Translations under genes and position numbers: made by a program
Notes under the pieces: generated by a model
Told to the model about the DNA's origin: nothing
Databases searched by the model: none
The model's input: the letters and a program-made list of their open reading frames with translations, nothing else
From: Bacteroides sp.
GTDB lineage: Bacteria; Bacteroidota; Bacteroidia; Bacteroidales; Muribaculaceae
NCBI GenBank assembly: GCA_023663525.1
Contig: JAMPHF010000003.1
Span: 14,185-78,184, forward strand
Direction of reading: 5' to 3'
Length of the DNA stretch: 64,000 nucleotides
Shown: piece by piece, positions 27,218 to 35,796 of the stretch
Position numbering within the stretch: the stretch's first letter is position 1
How the letters are laid out: each line of letters begins with the position of its first letter

Positions 27218-28099
27218 TCAGTCGGCTTGGAACACCTCTTTAATATAGGTGATGTTGTTGCCGAAATTACGCTTGACATCGCGCACATGGTCTTTGTCTC
27301 TCGACCGCTCGACGACGAGCCAACCGCTCCAGCCCATCTTGTCGAGGGCTGCCTTTATGGCGGGCAGGTCAACGGCGGGGTCGTCCTTGAGATTGTAGGC
27401 ATCGGTGTTGCTGAGGTGGATCTGACAGATGTTGTCCTTGCCGAGAGTCTGAAGCTCCTTGACCGGGTCGCGCCCGTTGTCGAGTGCGTCCTGAAGGTTG
27501 AAATAGATTTTGACACCGGGCGAGTTGATCTCCTTGAGGAGTTTCTTGTCTTCTTTTGCGGGCAGACCGGTGCGGATACCGATCACTGCGCCGTCGGCTG
27601 CCGCCATCTCACCTGCCACGTGGAGACGCTTGACGAGTTCCTTGCGTGCCTCGCCGGGGACAGTCCAGTCTTCCTTTATGCCACCGAGGGGCAGGAATGC
27701 GACTTTCGCATCCATCGCGCGCATGGTCGAGAGACAGTCCTCGATGAGAGCCTTGTAGTTGTGGTGAGTGAGATATGACTGTCCGAAGAAGCCCGACATG
27801 GCCACCGAGGGGACTTTGATCGCAAGACTGTCGGCCGTCTCGCGGAAGAGTTTGCGGAAATGGGGCTGATGGAACTTATTGTCAAAAGTGTCACGGGTGC
27901 CGAGACCCCCGACATCCATTTCGACACCGTCTCCTTTAAGTTCTTTCATGAGCTTGAAAGAGCCGAGTTTCTGACGTTTGAGCATCATCCAGTCACAGGC
28001 GGCCACTTTGTAGCGGTGGTCGTCGGTCTTTTTCTGAGGCATTGCCGGGAATACAATAAGTATCGTCAGCAGTAAGCCGAATAAACGGGTTAGATTCAT
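27218..28099 (-). CDS. Exported sugar-phosphate isomerase/epimerase-like TIM barrel
   Basis: A 293-residue protein with an N-terminal signal-like segment (about 1-20, MNLTRLFGLLLTILIVFPAM) followed by an AP-endonuclease-2/xylose-isomerase-like TIM barrel. Motifs include ACDWMMLKRQ, GDGVEMDVGGLG, IYFNLQDALDNGRDP, ICQIHLSNTDAYNL and GWLVVERSRD. The presence of a signal on this normally cytoplasmic fold is common in Bacteroidota polysaccharide loci. The substrate is unknown, perhaps a free sugar or uronate. It is the first gene after the predicted locus promoter, with a leader of about 170 bases. Confidence 0.8.
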   Translation of the reverse strand: MNLTRLFGLLLTILIVFPAMPQKKTDDHRYKVAACDWMMLKRQKLGSFKLMKELKGDGVEMDVGGLGTRDTFDNKFHQPHFRKLFRETADSLAIKVPSVAMSGFFGQSYLTHHNYKALIEDCLSTMRAMDAKVAFLPLGGIKEDWTVPGEARKELVKRLHVAGEMAAADGAVIGIRTGLPAKEDKKLLKEINSPGVKIYFNLQDALDNGRDPVKELQTLGKDNICQIHLSNTDAYNLKDDPAVDLPAIKAALDKMGWSGWLVVERSRDKDHVRDVKRNFGNNITYIKEVFQAD

Positions 28100-28484
28100 T
28101 CCGTTGACTTAAGGTGTTAAAGTGATATGGCTAAATATGTTAACTATCTTGGCTACTGTTAGATGAGGCTGTATCAATAGAGTTTCTCCATTCGCCTGCG
28201 GCATTTGGTATGTCGGTATAAGGTGTGAATGAATATGTTTTACTTCTTTTGTTGACTTAAAAACTCGTAACCGCTTGCAAAGATATATAAATTTTTATAA
28301 AACCAAACTATATTTAATGTAAAAAGTGTAAAGGTTACACTCATTTCACCTTATTGTATCTGCGAGAAGACGTATGAATTAGCGTTTTTAACATAAAAAA
28401 GCTAAAAAACGTCTGAATCATACTCGGTTGGATGTCAGGATGCAGGTTGGTCAGTGATGTGGAGTGCGGGGTGATAATGTCAGT
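28100..28484. other. Intergenic region holding the pectin-locus promoter
   Basis: This 385-base gap contains no convincing gene. Its left half is the untranslated leader of the pectin locus, with the promoter at 28278-28307. The right half follows the lpxB stop and contains a weak inverted repeat (TTAGC... GCTAA around 28379-28406) with A/T runs that may end lpxB transcription. No one-component or hybrid two-component regulator is encoded nearby. Confidence 0.7.
28278..28307 (-). promoter_or_regulatory. Predicted promoter of the pectin utilisation locus
   Basis: On the minus strand TTTGG (28303-28307), a 17-base spacer and TATCTTTG (28278-28285) match the Bacteroidota consensus. Transcription would start near 28272 and run through the seven locus genes. 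The leader is about 170 bases, long enough for post-transcriptional control. Confidence 0.65.
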
Positions 28485-29690
28485 TTATTTTTCTCCCGGC
28501 TCTTTGTGTATCGTCTTCTCGACGATCAGTCTCGCAACATTGGCTGCGGCGGAGCTGTCGGTATGGAGGATTTCGCGGATTTTCCGATAACCGTCAAGCT
28601 GGGCGGTGCGCGGCGAGCCGTCCGGGATGAGCCGCGAAAGCTCGCGGTCCACATTGTCGGGTGTGCAGTTGTGGACGAGCATTTCCGGCACAATGCAGCC
28701 TCTGACACCTGTTTTGACGGCCTCGCGGTTGACCTCCCGGCGCGTCAGGCGGTCGATTTTCCCTCCGATGAGGTTCGGGAGTGAGACGTAAGGTATTTTA
28801 AGAATGTGGAGGAATATGTCGTGAGCCCATTTCCATCCTACTGCACGGTAGCAGACCACCTGCGGACAGTCTGCGAGGGCACATTCGAGTGAGGCTGTCC
28901 CCGAGGTCACGAGCGCGACGCGGCTGTTGGCCATGAGTCCGAGTGTGGCTGAGTGCAGGATGGGGAAATCGGTGTATTTTCTGTAGAAATCTTCGGAGAG
29001 TGAGGGTGCACCGGCAACGACGGCGTGGAGTTCCGGGTGGCGGCGCGCCACGGCTTCCATCACCGGCAGGTTTGCCTTGATTTCACCGACACGGCTTCCG
29101 GGGACGAGTGCGATGAGCGGGCGGTCGGACGGGATGGAGTTGGTTTCTAAAAATTTATCGTGGGAGGGGAGTGAACGGATGGCTTTCTCCACCTCCTCGA
29201 CAGATGGATTGCCTACATAGTGGACTTCGACACCCCTCTCACGGAACCATGACGGCTCAAAGGGGAGGATGGAGAAAATTTCATCAACATAGCGTCGAAG
29301 CTGCTTGATGCGGTATGATTTCCATGCCCACAGCTTGGGAGCGATGTAGTAGAACACTTTTATGCCCAGGCTCTTGGCATATTTTGCGAGTGTGATATTG
29401 AAACCGGGATAATCGACAAGAATCACGGCGTCGGGGCGCATCTCGCTGATGGCCTTCTTGGCGGTATTGAAGTTGCCGAGGACTTCGGGTAGATGTGTGG
29501 CCACGTCGATGAAGCCCATGAAAGCCATGCGCTCATAATGAATGAGAGGAGCTTTCCCGGAAGCCTCAGCCATGCGGTCGCCGCCGAGAAATGTGATGTC
29601 GGCCTCCGGGTCGAGGATGAGAAGTTGCCGGATGACTTCTGCTGCATGTATGTCGCCGGATGCCTCGCCGGCAGAGAAGAAATATTTCAT
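28485..29690 (-). CDS. lpxB: Lipid-A-disaccharide synthase
   Basis: GT19 glycosyltransferase that joins UDP-diacylglucosamine and lipid X into the lipid A disaccharide at the inner membrane. The N terminus MKYFFSAGEASGDIHAAE is the family signature. Further marks are SRVGEIKANLP, the TSGTASLECAL nucleotide-binding segment and VSLPNLIGG. The ATG at 29690 gives 401 residues, close to the usual 380. An upstream in-frame ATG at 29768 would add 26 residues of unlike composition and is not used. It is divergent from the glucosaminidase gene. Confidence 0.95.
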   Translation of the reverse strand: MKYFFSAGEASGDIHAAEVIRQLLILDPEADITFLGGDRMAEASGKAPLIHYERMAFMGFIDVATHLPEVLGNFNTAKKAISEMRPDAVILVDYPGFNITLAKYAKSLGIKVFYYIAPKLWAWKSYRIKQLRRYVDEIFSILPFEPSWFRERGVEVHYVGNPSVEEVEKAIRSLPSHDKFLETNSIPSDRPLIALVPGSRVGEIKANLPVMEAVARRHPELHAVVAGAPSLSEDFYRKYTDFPILHSATLGLMANSRVALVTSGTASLECALADCPQVVCYRAVGWKWAHDIFLHILKIPYVSLPNLIGGKIDRLTRREVNREAVKTGVRGCIVPEMLVHNCTPDNVDRELSRLIPDGSPRTAQLDGYRKIREILHTDSSAAANVARLIVEKTIHKEPGEK

Positions 29691-29854
29691 GAGTCTATTG
29701 TTTCCACACCTCGCAAAGTTAAGCCATTTGTTCTTAAAATTAATGAAATTTTCCCAAAATTTCATCATGTGGAGGAATTTTCGTAACTTGCGCGTTGATA
29801 ATAGAGCGACCTCGATCCTTAATTTATTATCGTACCTTGTTTACTTCCCTGCCA

Positions 29855-30511
29855 ATGCTACGTTGGATTTTACCATTGATATTGACATTGATTCCTCTGC
29901 TTCCGTCTGCCAAGACTCCGATTTTGGGTAAATCAGAAGTGGAGGTGGATCAGATGTATGATTTCGTGTGCCGCCACAACCCCAAGTTCAAGCGCGAGGT
30001 TGCCGAGGCATTCTATGCCATAGGCGAACGTTACGGTATCCGTGGCGACATCGCCCTGTGTCAAGCCATAATCGAGACCGGATGGTTCCGGTTTGACAAC
30101 GGGACTGCCGTGAAGGCCAAGGCTCATAATTACTGCGGACTCGGAGTGAAAAAGCGTGGCGACAAGGGTTGCCGGTTCCATAGTGTCGAGGACGGTGTGA
30201 CGGCAATGATCCAGCATCTCTATGCCTACGCATGTTCCAACAATCTTCCGGCAGGAGAGAAGATGATAGATCCGAGATTCGGCTTCGTCAAGCGTGGCAG
30301 TGCCCCGACATGGGAGAAGCTCGCAGGTCGCTGGGCCATGAATCCGCACTATGGGAAGAATATTCTGAAGATTTACGATGGTCTGGCCAACCATGCGAAG
30401 TCGTCGCGCATTCTTGCCGAGTCCGGTTCCTCTGATCCGATGGTCGAAGTGCAGGTCATTGAGGTGGAGCTGCCGGATGATTTGTATGAGCCTGACGTGG
30501 ACGACATGTGA
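29855..30511 (+). CDS. Exported glucosaminidase-domain peptidoglycan hydrolase
   Basis: A 218-residue exported enzyme of the glucosaminidase (FlgJ/LytD-type, GH73-like) family that hydrolyses peptidoglycan glycan strands. A short signal or anchor (about 1-19) is followed by the domain: FYAIGERYGIRGDIALCQAI, then the catalytic Glu74 in IIETGWF, NYCGLGV and WAMNPHYG. The start at 29855 is preferred over 29795 because it begins at the signal sequence and because a TACCTTGT box (29833-29840) would start transcription between the two. The helicase gene follows by 46 bases. Confidence 0.85.
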   Translation: MLRWILPLILTLIPLLPSAKTPILGKSEVEVDQMYDFVCRHNPKFKREVAEAFYAIGERYGIRGDIALCQAIIETGWFRFDNGTAVKAKAHNYCGLGVKKRGDKGCRFHSVEDGVTAMIQHLYAYACSNNLPAGEKMIDPRFGFVKRGSAPTWEKLAGRWAMNPHYGKNILKIYDGLANHAKSSRILAESGSSDPMVEVQVIEVELPDDLYEPDVDDM

Positions 30512-30557
30512 AGACCGTCCCTCCCCCGCGAGGGACAATAGCGAAACAGACAGATTT

Positions 30558-31880
30558 ATGAAAGAAAAGGAAATACTCTCAAACATAGGCTCGCGCCTGG
30601 GAATTACCGAGCTTAACGAGATGCAGCGGCGCATGGCCGGAGTGCAGGCGAAAGGCACTGTGACACTCATCTCACCGACAGGAACGGGAAAGACACTTGC
30701 CTTTGCAATTCCGTTGCTGAAAAGTCTTGCAGCTCCCGACGGGAAGGTACGTGCTGTTGTGATGGCTCCATCGCGCGAACTTGTAGTGCAGATATTCGAT
30801 GTCATCCGTCCGATAGCCACCGGACTCAAGACGGTGGTATTTTACGGTGGACATCCGATGCAGGAGGAGGTGAACTCGCTTGCAGTCACGCCTGACATCA
30901 TTGTGGCGACCCCCGGTCGTCTGCTCGACCACATAAAGCGTGGCAATCTCGACCTCTCGACGGTCAGGACTCTCGTTCTTGATGAGTATGATAAGGCTCT
31001 CGAACTCGGTTTCGCTGATGAAATGAAGCGTGTGTGCCGTAAGTTGACATCGGTTTCATTTGTCATACTTACTTCCGCCACACCATTGTTTGAACTGCCG
31101 GACTATCTGCCGAAAAACTCACGCACGGAGCTTATCGATTTCAGCGGCTCGACATCCCCGAGGAAGCAGATGCAGATTGTACATGTGCCCTCGCCGTCGC
31201 GCGATAAACTCGACACTCTCATTGACCTCCTGCGATCGCTTCCTGATGGGCGTGTGATTGTCTTTGCCAATCATCGCGAAAGCGTTGACCGCATCTATTC
31301 GGCTTTGCGCAAGGCGGGGCTGCCTGTGGGGCTGTATCATGGCGGTCTTGAGCAGAATGAGAGGGAAAACGCGATCGAACTGCTCAACAACGGCACTACT
31401 CCGATCCTCGTCTCGACGGATCTCGGCTCGCGTGGACTTGACATTGCCGAGCTGTCGGCTGTGGTCCACTATCATCTTCCGCCATCGGCTGAGGCATGGA
31501 CTCACCGTAATGGCCGCACAGCCCGTCAGGATGCAAAGGGCGAGGTCTATGTCATAACTTCCGATGAGGAGAGCATCCCCGATTACGTGGAGTGGGATCG
31601 TGATTATGTGCCGCAAGGACACACGGAAAATCCGATTGTATCCTCGACGGCCACACTCTATTTCAATGTCGGGAAAAAGGAGAAAATCTCACGCGGCGAC
31701 ATCGTCGGTTTCCTCATTGCCAAGGGCGGTCTTGATGCGGGGCAGATCGGTCGGATTGCCTTGCGCGACCATTGTGCCTTGGTGGCAGTTCCTGCCGGTG
31801 AGGCCGGTCGTCTTGTCAGGGATCTCGCGTCGGAGCGCATCAAGAATACCCGTGCGAAAATATCGGTGCTTCGCGGCTGA
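30558..31880 (+). CDS. dbpA: DEAD-box RNA helicase with DbpA-type RNA-binding domain
   Basis: A 440-residue RNA helicase. Motif I is TGTGKT (41-46), Ib PSRELVV (71-77), TPGR at 118-121, motif II DEYD (142-145) in place of DEAD, motif III SAT (173-175), and motif VI HRNGRTAR (316-323). The C-terminal 75 residues (FLIAKGGLDAGQIG through NTRAKISVLRG) form the small RRM-like domain that in E. coli DbpA binds hairpin 92 of 23S rRNA during 50S assembly. The ATG at 30558 is used; an open frame from 30378 overlaps the upstream gene and lacks family similarity there. It is probably cytoplasmic and co-transcribed with the glucosaminidase. Confidence 0.9.
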   Translation: MKEKEILSNIGSRLGITELNEMQRRMAGVQAKGTVTLISPTGTGKTLAFAIPLLKSLAAPDGKVRAVVMAPSRELVVQIFDVIRPIATGLKTVVFYGGHPMQEEVNSLAVTPDIIVATPGRLLDHIKRGNLDLSTVRTLVLDEYDKALELGFADEMKRVCRKLTSVSFVILTSATPLFELPDYLPKNSRTELIDFSGSTSPRKQMQIVHVPSPSRDKLDTLIDLLRSLPDGRVIVFANHRESVDRIYSALRKAGLPVGLYHGGLEQNERENAIELLNNGTTPILVSTDLGSRGLDIAELSAVVHYHLPPSAEAWTHRNGRTARQDAKGEVYVITSDEESIPDYVEWDRDYVPQGHTENPIVSSTATLYFNVGKKEKISRGDIVGFLIAKGGLDAGQIGRIALRDHCALVAVPAGEAGRLVRDLASERIKNTRAKISVLRG

Positions 31881-31885
31881 GAGGG

Positions 31886-32638
31886 TCAGTGAGCCACATC
31901 GAAGCCTCTGCGCTGAAGGGCGCGGAGCATACGGTAGTTCATGGCTTCGCGGTAGTAGCTGACGATGTGTGAGGCCCAGTCATTTTTGGTCTTTGCCCCT
32001 TCGCGGGTGCGGTTATATTCGGATATGATCGCATCATATTCCTTCAGCTCTTTCAGCATTTCGTCGTCATCCTGACGATAGATGTTCTTGTGGATGATCA
32101 GGCTTTGAGGCTGTTTAGGCTTCATGTCCGGTTGCTCGCGGGGAACGCCGATGGCAAGCCCGCAGACAATGAATGTGCTTTGGGGCAGTTTCATCATTGA
32201 TGAGACGGCCTCGGGAGCCACGGTGCGTGCATAGCCGATCGGACAGGTCCCAAGCCCGAGCGATTCGGCCATTGTGAGGGCATTCATCATGGCGAGGGTC
32301 GCATCTACCACGCCTACAATCAGTCCGTCAACAGTGTGCTCGAATGAGGGCATGTCGAGAAACTCGGCATCGCTCATCAACCGGATTTTGTGATAGTCGA
32401 TGAGAAACAGCATGAAGTGGCTGCACGTCTTGATTTGTTTCTGATTCGTGAGTTTGTATAGCTGCTCCTTTATTTCAGGATCGGTAATGTCAATCACTGA
32501 GAACTGTTGGCCGTTGTAGCTGGTCGGGGTGTTACGGATAGCCTCATAGATGAGGTCCATCTGTTCATCTGTGATATTCTCTCGCTCGTAACGGCGGACA
32601 CTGCGCCGTTCGAGAATGGTCTCTTTCACGCTTTTCAT
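31886..32638 (-). CDS. Nitroreductase-family oxidoreductase (NfsA-like)
   Basis: A 250-residue flavin oxidoreductase. The N terminus is typical of the family: ILERRSVRRYERENITDEQM (8-27), followed by TPTSYNGQQFSVID, then ALTMAESLGLGTCPIGYAR (about 140-158) with a long C-terminal extension (NIYRQDDDEMLKELKEYDA). The FMN-binding residues would be Arg12-Arg15, and Asn42/Gln44. The family reduces nitroaromatics, quinones or flavins with NAD(P)H. It is convergent with the helicase gene; its stop lies 5 bases from that gene's stop, so the 3' ends are nearly adjacent. Confidence 0.9.
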   Translation of the reverse strand: MKSVKETILERRSVRRYERENITDEQMDLIYEAIRNTPTSYNGQQFSVIDITDPEIKEQLYKLTNQKQIKTCSHFMLFLIDYHKIRLMSDAEFLDMPSFEHTVDGLIVGVVDATLAMMNALTMAESLGLGTCPIGYARTVAPEAVSSMMKLPQSTFIVCGLAIGVPREQPDMKPKQPQSLIIHKNIYRQDDDEMLKELKEYDAIISEYNRTREGAKTKNDWASHIVSYYREAMNYRMLRALQRRGFDVAH

Positions 32639-32779
32639 GTCTCTTTATGTTTGATCAGAATGGGGGGTAGATATGTGTGCTGAAGAAGTTAGCAGGGTTA
32701 GATAGCACAAAATTTCTCATAAAACAATTATGCCGCTCAGTTTGTTTATCAATAAAAATCCGATTAACCTATTTTAACC

Positions 32780-32811
32780 TTTGCGCTTCATCTATAAAAT
32801 TCTTACCTTTG
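32780..32811 (+). promoter_or_regulatory. Promoter for the antiporter gene
   Basis: TTTG (32780-32783), a 20-base spacer and TACCTTTG (32804-32811) form a good Bacteroidota promoter. The start codon of the antiporter is 61 bases downstream. Confidence 0.7.
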
Positions 32812-32872
32812 TAGATGTTCCATTGGAAGCTAAGGAACGGTAAAAGAGCTCACGTAAAATCATCACTATCCT

Positions 32873-34363
32873 ATGTCACTCATATCTTCAGAAAATATCT
32901 TGTTGATAAGTTCGATTCTCCTCATCACGGGAGTCTTGATCGGAAAATCGAGCTATCGCTTCGGACTGCCGCTTCTCCTCATATTCCTGCTTGTCGGGAT
33001 GGCTTTCGGCACTGACGGAATCGGCATTCAGTTCAGTGACATGCACACTGCCCAGTTTATCGGCATGGTGGCTCTGTGCATCATCCTGTTTTCAGGTGGC
33101 ATGGGCACCAAGATTTCAGCGATAAGACCGGTCATAGTTCCGGGTCTCATACTGTCAACGGTCGGTGTGCTGCTGACGGCGTTCATCACGGGACTTTTCA
33201 TCTGGTGGCTGTCCGGCATGAGCTGGACAAACATTCACTTTGCATTCCTTCCGTCCTTGCTACTGGCGGCTACAATGTCATCGACTGACTCTGCCTCGGT
33301 GTTCGGAATCCTTGGCAGTCAGAAGGTGGCATTGCGCAACAATCTGCGTCCAATGCTTGAGCTTGAGAGTGGATCGAATGACCCGATGGCATATATGCTC
33401 ACGATTATTCTCATCGAGGCCCTGACGTTTGGCGGCGAACTGTCGGTCGGCTCGGTGCTTGTAGAGTTGTTGCTGCAGTTCGGAGTCGGTATCGCCGGCG
33501 GTTTCGCTATGGGCAAACTGACCCTGTGGCTGATCGGGGCATACAGTCGCATAGGGCGTAGCGCGGGAACTCAGGAAGATCCCTCGCAGGCCACGTCAAT
33601 GATCTCGATTCTGATGATTGGCTGTGTCTTTCTCACGTTTGCCATAACAACGGCACTTGCCGGTAACGGTTATCTTGCGGTATATATATGTGGCATCATG
33701 CTCGGGAATGCCACTCTCCCCAATCATCGCGGGATAGTGAAATTTCTCGACGGGATGACGTGGCTTGCGCAGATTGTGGTTTTCCTTATGCTCGGATTGC
33801 TCGTCAATCCGCATGAAATGATTGATGTGGCGGCTGTCTCACTTCTCATCGGCGTTTTCATGATTCTTGTTGGCAGACCTCTGAGTGTTTTCATCTCCCT
33901 CGCTCCGCTTCGTAAAATCTCCATGCGCTCAAAGCTGTTTGTCTCGTGGGTCGGTCTGCGCGGTGCCGTGCCCATTATCTTCGCCACCTATCCGGTGATA
34001 GCAGACATTGATGGTGCAGGGCTGATTTTCAATATTGTCTTCTTTGTAACGCTGCTTTCGCTCTTGATTCAAGGCACGACCGTGATTGCCTCTGCACGGT
34101 GTCTGCATCTGGTAGACACGGATGTGAAGGAGGAAGAAGATTTCGGTGTGGAACTTGCCGATGAGCTTCCGACCACTCTCCAGACGCTCACGCTCACGGA
34201 ACGCAATCTCGCCGAAGGCAATACGCTCAGAGACATGAGTCTCCCGACCGGATCGCTCGTGATAATGATACGCCGTGGCAGTCGTTACATCGTCCCCAAC
34301 GGCACTCGTCGTCTTCATCCGGGCGACACTCTGCTCATCATAAAGGAAGACAATGCACAGTGA
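32873..34363 (+). CDS. CPA1-family potassium/proton antiporter (NhaP2/CvrA-like)
   Basis: A 496-residue inner-membrane cation/proton antiporter. About twelve hydrophobic segments fill residues 5-400, with the antiporter core around residues 140-200 (TMSSTDSASVFGIL, LESGSNDPMAYML), where the Asp of GSNDP is the expected ion/proton site. A cytoplasmic RCK_C/TrkA-C domain follows (about 425-496, NTLRDMSLPTGSLVIMIRRG to HPGDTLLII). In E. coli the homologue protects against high potassium or osmotic shift. It has its own promoter and convergent neighbours. Confidence 0.92.
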   Translation: MSLISSENILLISSILLITGVLIGKSSYRFGLPLLLIFLLVGMAFGTDGIGIQFSDMHTAQFIGMVALCIILFSGGMGTKISAIRPVIVPGLILSTVGVLLTAFITGLFIWWLSGMSWTNIHFAFLPSLLLAATMSSTDSASVFGILGSQKVALRNNLRPMLELESGSNDPMAYMLTIILIEALTFGGELSVGSVLVELLLQFGVGIAGGFAMGKLTLWLIGAYSRIGRSAGTQEDPSQATSMISILMIGCVFLTFAITTALAGNGYLAVYICGIMLGNATLPNHRGIVKFLDGMTWLAQIVVFLMLGLLVNPHEMIDVAAVSLLIGVFMILVGRPLSVFISLAPLRKISMRSKLFVSWVGLRGAVPIIFATYPVIADIDGAGLIFNIVFFVTLLSLLIQGTTVIASARCLHLVDTDVKEEEDFGVELADELPTTLQTLTLTERNLAEGNTLRDMSLPTGSLVIMIRRGSRYIVPNGTRRLHPGDTLLIIKEDNAQ

Positions 34364-34375
34364 GACATACTCTAA

Positions 34376-34405
34376 GACAGGCTGTTTCGGTAGGAACGGC
34401 CTGTC
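34376..34405. terminator. Hairpin between convergent genes
   Basis: GACAGGC and GCCTGTC arms (34376-34382 and 34399-34405), with partial extension, lie in the 75 bases between the antiporter and zinc-peptidase genes. The T-run is poor, so its role as terminator is tentative. Confidence 0.45.
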
Positions 34406-34438
34406 GTGATTTCGGATTAAATTTGGAAAATTACCGGA

Positions 34439-35311
34439 TTAGAGCGACGAGTAGGGGATTGAGAATGTGTCGCCCTTGGTTATATCGCCTGTCGATAGCC
34501 CGCGTTTGAGCCAACGCGATCTTTGCTCTGAGGTGCCGTGTGTGAATGAGTCCGGGACAGAGTAGCCCTGCGCACGTTTCTGCAGGTAATCATCGCCGAT
34601 TTTCATCGATGCGTCGAGAGCTTCCTCGATGTCGCCCGGTTCGAGCGAGTTGAACATCGCATTGTCATGATGCGCCCATACTCCTGCGAGAAAATCGGCC
34701 TGGAGTTCAATGCGGACACTGATGTTGTTGGCTTCGGTCTCGCCGGCTCTGTTCATGGCCGAATGTGCCTCATCGAGAATCCCGAGCAAGTGCTGGACAT
34801 GATGTCCAACTTCGTGGGCAATCACATAGGCGTATGCGAAGTCACCGTCGGCACCGAGGGTCTTGCGCATGTATCTGAAAAAAGACAGGTCTATGTAAAG
34901 GCTTTGGTCGGCGGAACAATAGAACGGACCGACTGAGGCTGTGGCATTGCCACACGCACTCTGCACCGCATCCGTGAACAGCACGAGTGTCGGGGCTTCA
35001 TATTCCTTGCCCATGCGGGCGAACAGTTCTGTCCACACGTCTTCCGTCCCGGCGAGGATCTGTCGTGAGAACTTGGCGAGTTCCTCCTCCTCGGCTGTCG
35101 GTGTGTATGACTCCTCATAGCCGTCATTGCCCGTGACCATGCTTCCAACATTGGATGTGATCACACTGAGCGGATTGCCGCCGGATATCCATGCAATGAT
35201 TGCCGCGATGATGACAGCTCCAATGCCACCTCCGATTTTCAGACCACTGCCTCTGCCGCTCCCACGGCGGTCACTGATGTTTGAACTTTCACGTCGTCCG
35301 TTTAGTCGCAT
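34439..35311 (-). CDS. YpfJ-type neutral zinc metallopeptidase
   Basis: A 290-residue membrane-anchored metallopeptidase. A basic glycine/serine-rich cytoplasmic start is followed by one transmembrane segment (about 26-44). The periplasmic domain has the zinc motif HEVGH (166-170) in AYVIAHEVGHHVQHLLG, and the third ligand is probably the Glu of RIELQADFLAG. CSADQSLYIDLSFF is also typical of Zn_peptidase (PF04228). The natural substrate in this family is not established. It is convergent with the antiporter gene. Confidence 0.88.
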   Translation of the reverse strand: MRLNGRRESSNISDRRGSGRGSGLKIGGGIGAVIIAAIIAWISGGNPLSVITSNVGSMVTGNDGYEESYTPTAEEEELAKFSRQILAGTEDVWTELFARMGKEYEAPTLVLFTDAVQSACGNATASVGPFYCSADQSLYIDLSFFRYMRKTLGADGDFAYAYVIAHEVGHHVQHLLGILDEAHSAMNRAGETEANNISVRIELQADFLAGVWAHHDNAMFNSLEPGDIEEALDASMKIGDDYLQKRAQGYSVPDSFTHGTSEQRSRWLKRGLSTGDITKGDTFSIPYSSL

Positions 35312-35406
35312 AATAACACTCTTAATTGTTTCTTAAATCCTCATACAGCATGAGATGTCAAAATAATTAACGGTTCATCACGCAGCAAAGTTGAAAAATG
35401 TAATGT

Positions 35407-35790
35407 TCATGATGGGATTTTTTTACGTACCATCATCATTTCATAGACATTGAGCGACATCAGGCATGATGCGGTTGCCATGACGATCCATGCCACCAGT
35501 CTGCAATCCACTTTGGACAGCTTGAGCCCGATCATCGGGATTGAAATATTGATGTCTGAAATTTGGTCAATGATTAGGGGGAACAGCAATGTCATTATGA
35601 CCCCTGTCAGCAAGCCCGCTATGGCTGCGACCACCACAGCCGTCCGGCTGCGCCGACGCAGAGCTTGGTTATGCTCCTTGACAATCTCGACTGCATTCAT
35701 GTTTCTTTGCAATTTCGTCATGAATGTAAAGTCAGAAGTCATGTCAGGCTCGAAATTGCTGAATAGCTCTCTTATTTTGTCGTCTTCCAT
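35407..35790 (-). CDS. Two-segment membrane protein, probable partner of the ECF sigma factor
   Basis: A 127-residue membrane protein beginning 6 bases after the sigma-factor stop codon, so the two are translationally close. The cytoplasmic N terminus (1-45) reads DDKIRELFSNFEPDMTSDF and is followed by two hydrophobic segments (about 51-73 and 98-117). The position and topology fit an anti-sigma or sigma-modulating protein, and similar proteins occur beside ECF sigma genes in Bacteroidales. There is no zinc-containing ZAS motif (HxxxCxxC), so it is not a classic anti-sigma domain. Confidence 0.7.
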   Translation of the reverse strand: MEDDKIRELFSNFEPDMTSDFTFMTKLQRNMNAVEIVKEHNQALRRRSRTAVVVAAIAGLLTGVIMTLLFPLIIDQISDINISIPMIGLKLSKVDCRLVAWIVMATASCLMSLNVYEMMMVRKKIPS

Positions 35791-35796
35791 AAATAA

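Noticed and set aside
30378-30557. Helicase start at 30378
   Set aside because: The extension overlaps the glucosaminidase gene in another frame and shows no helicase motif.
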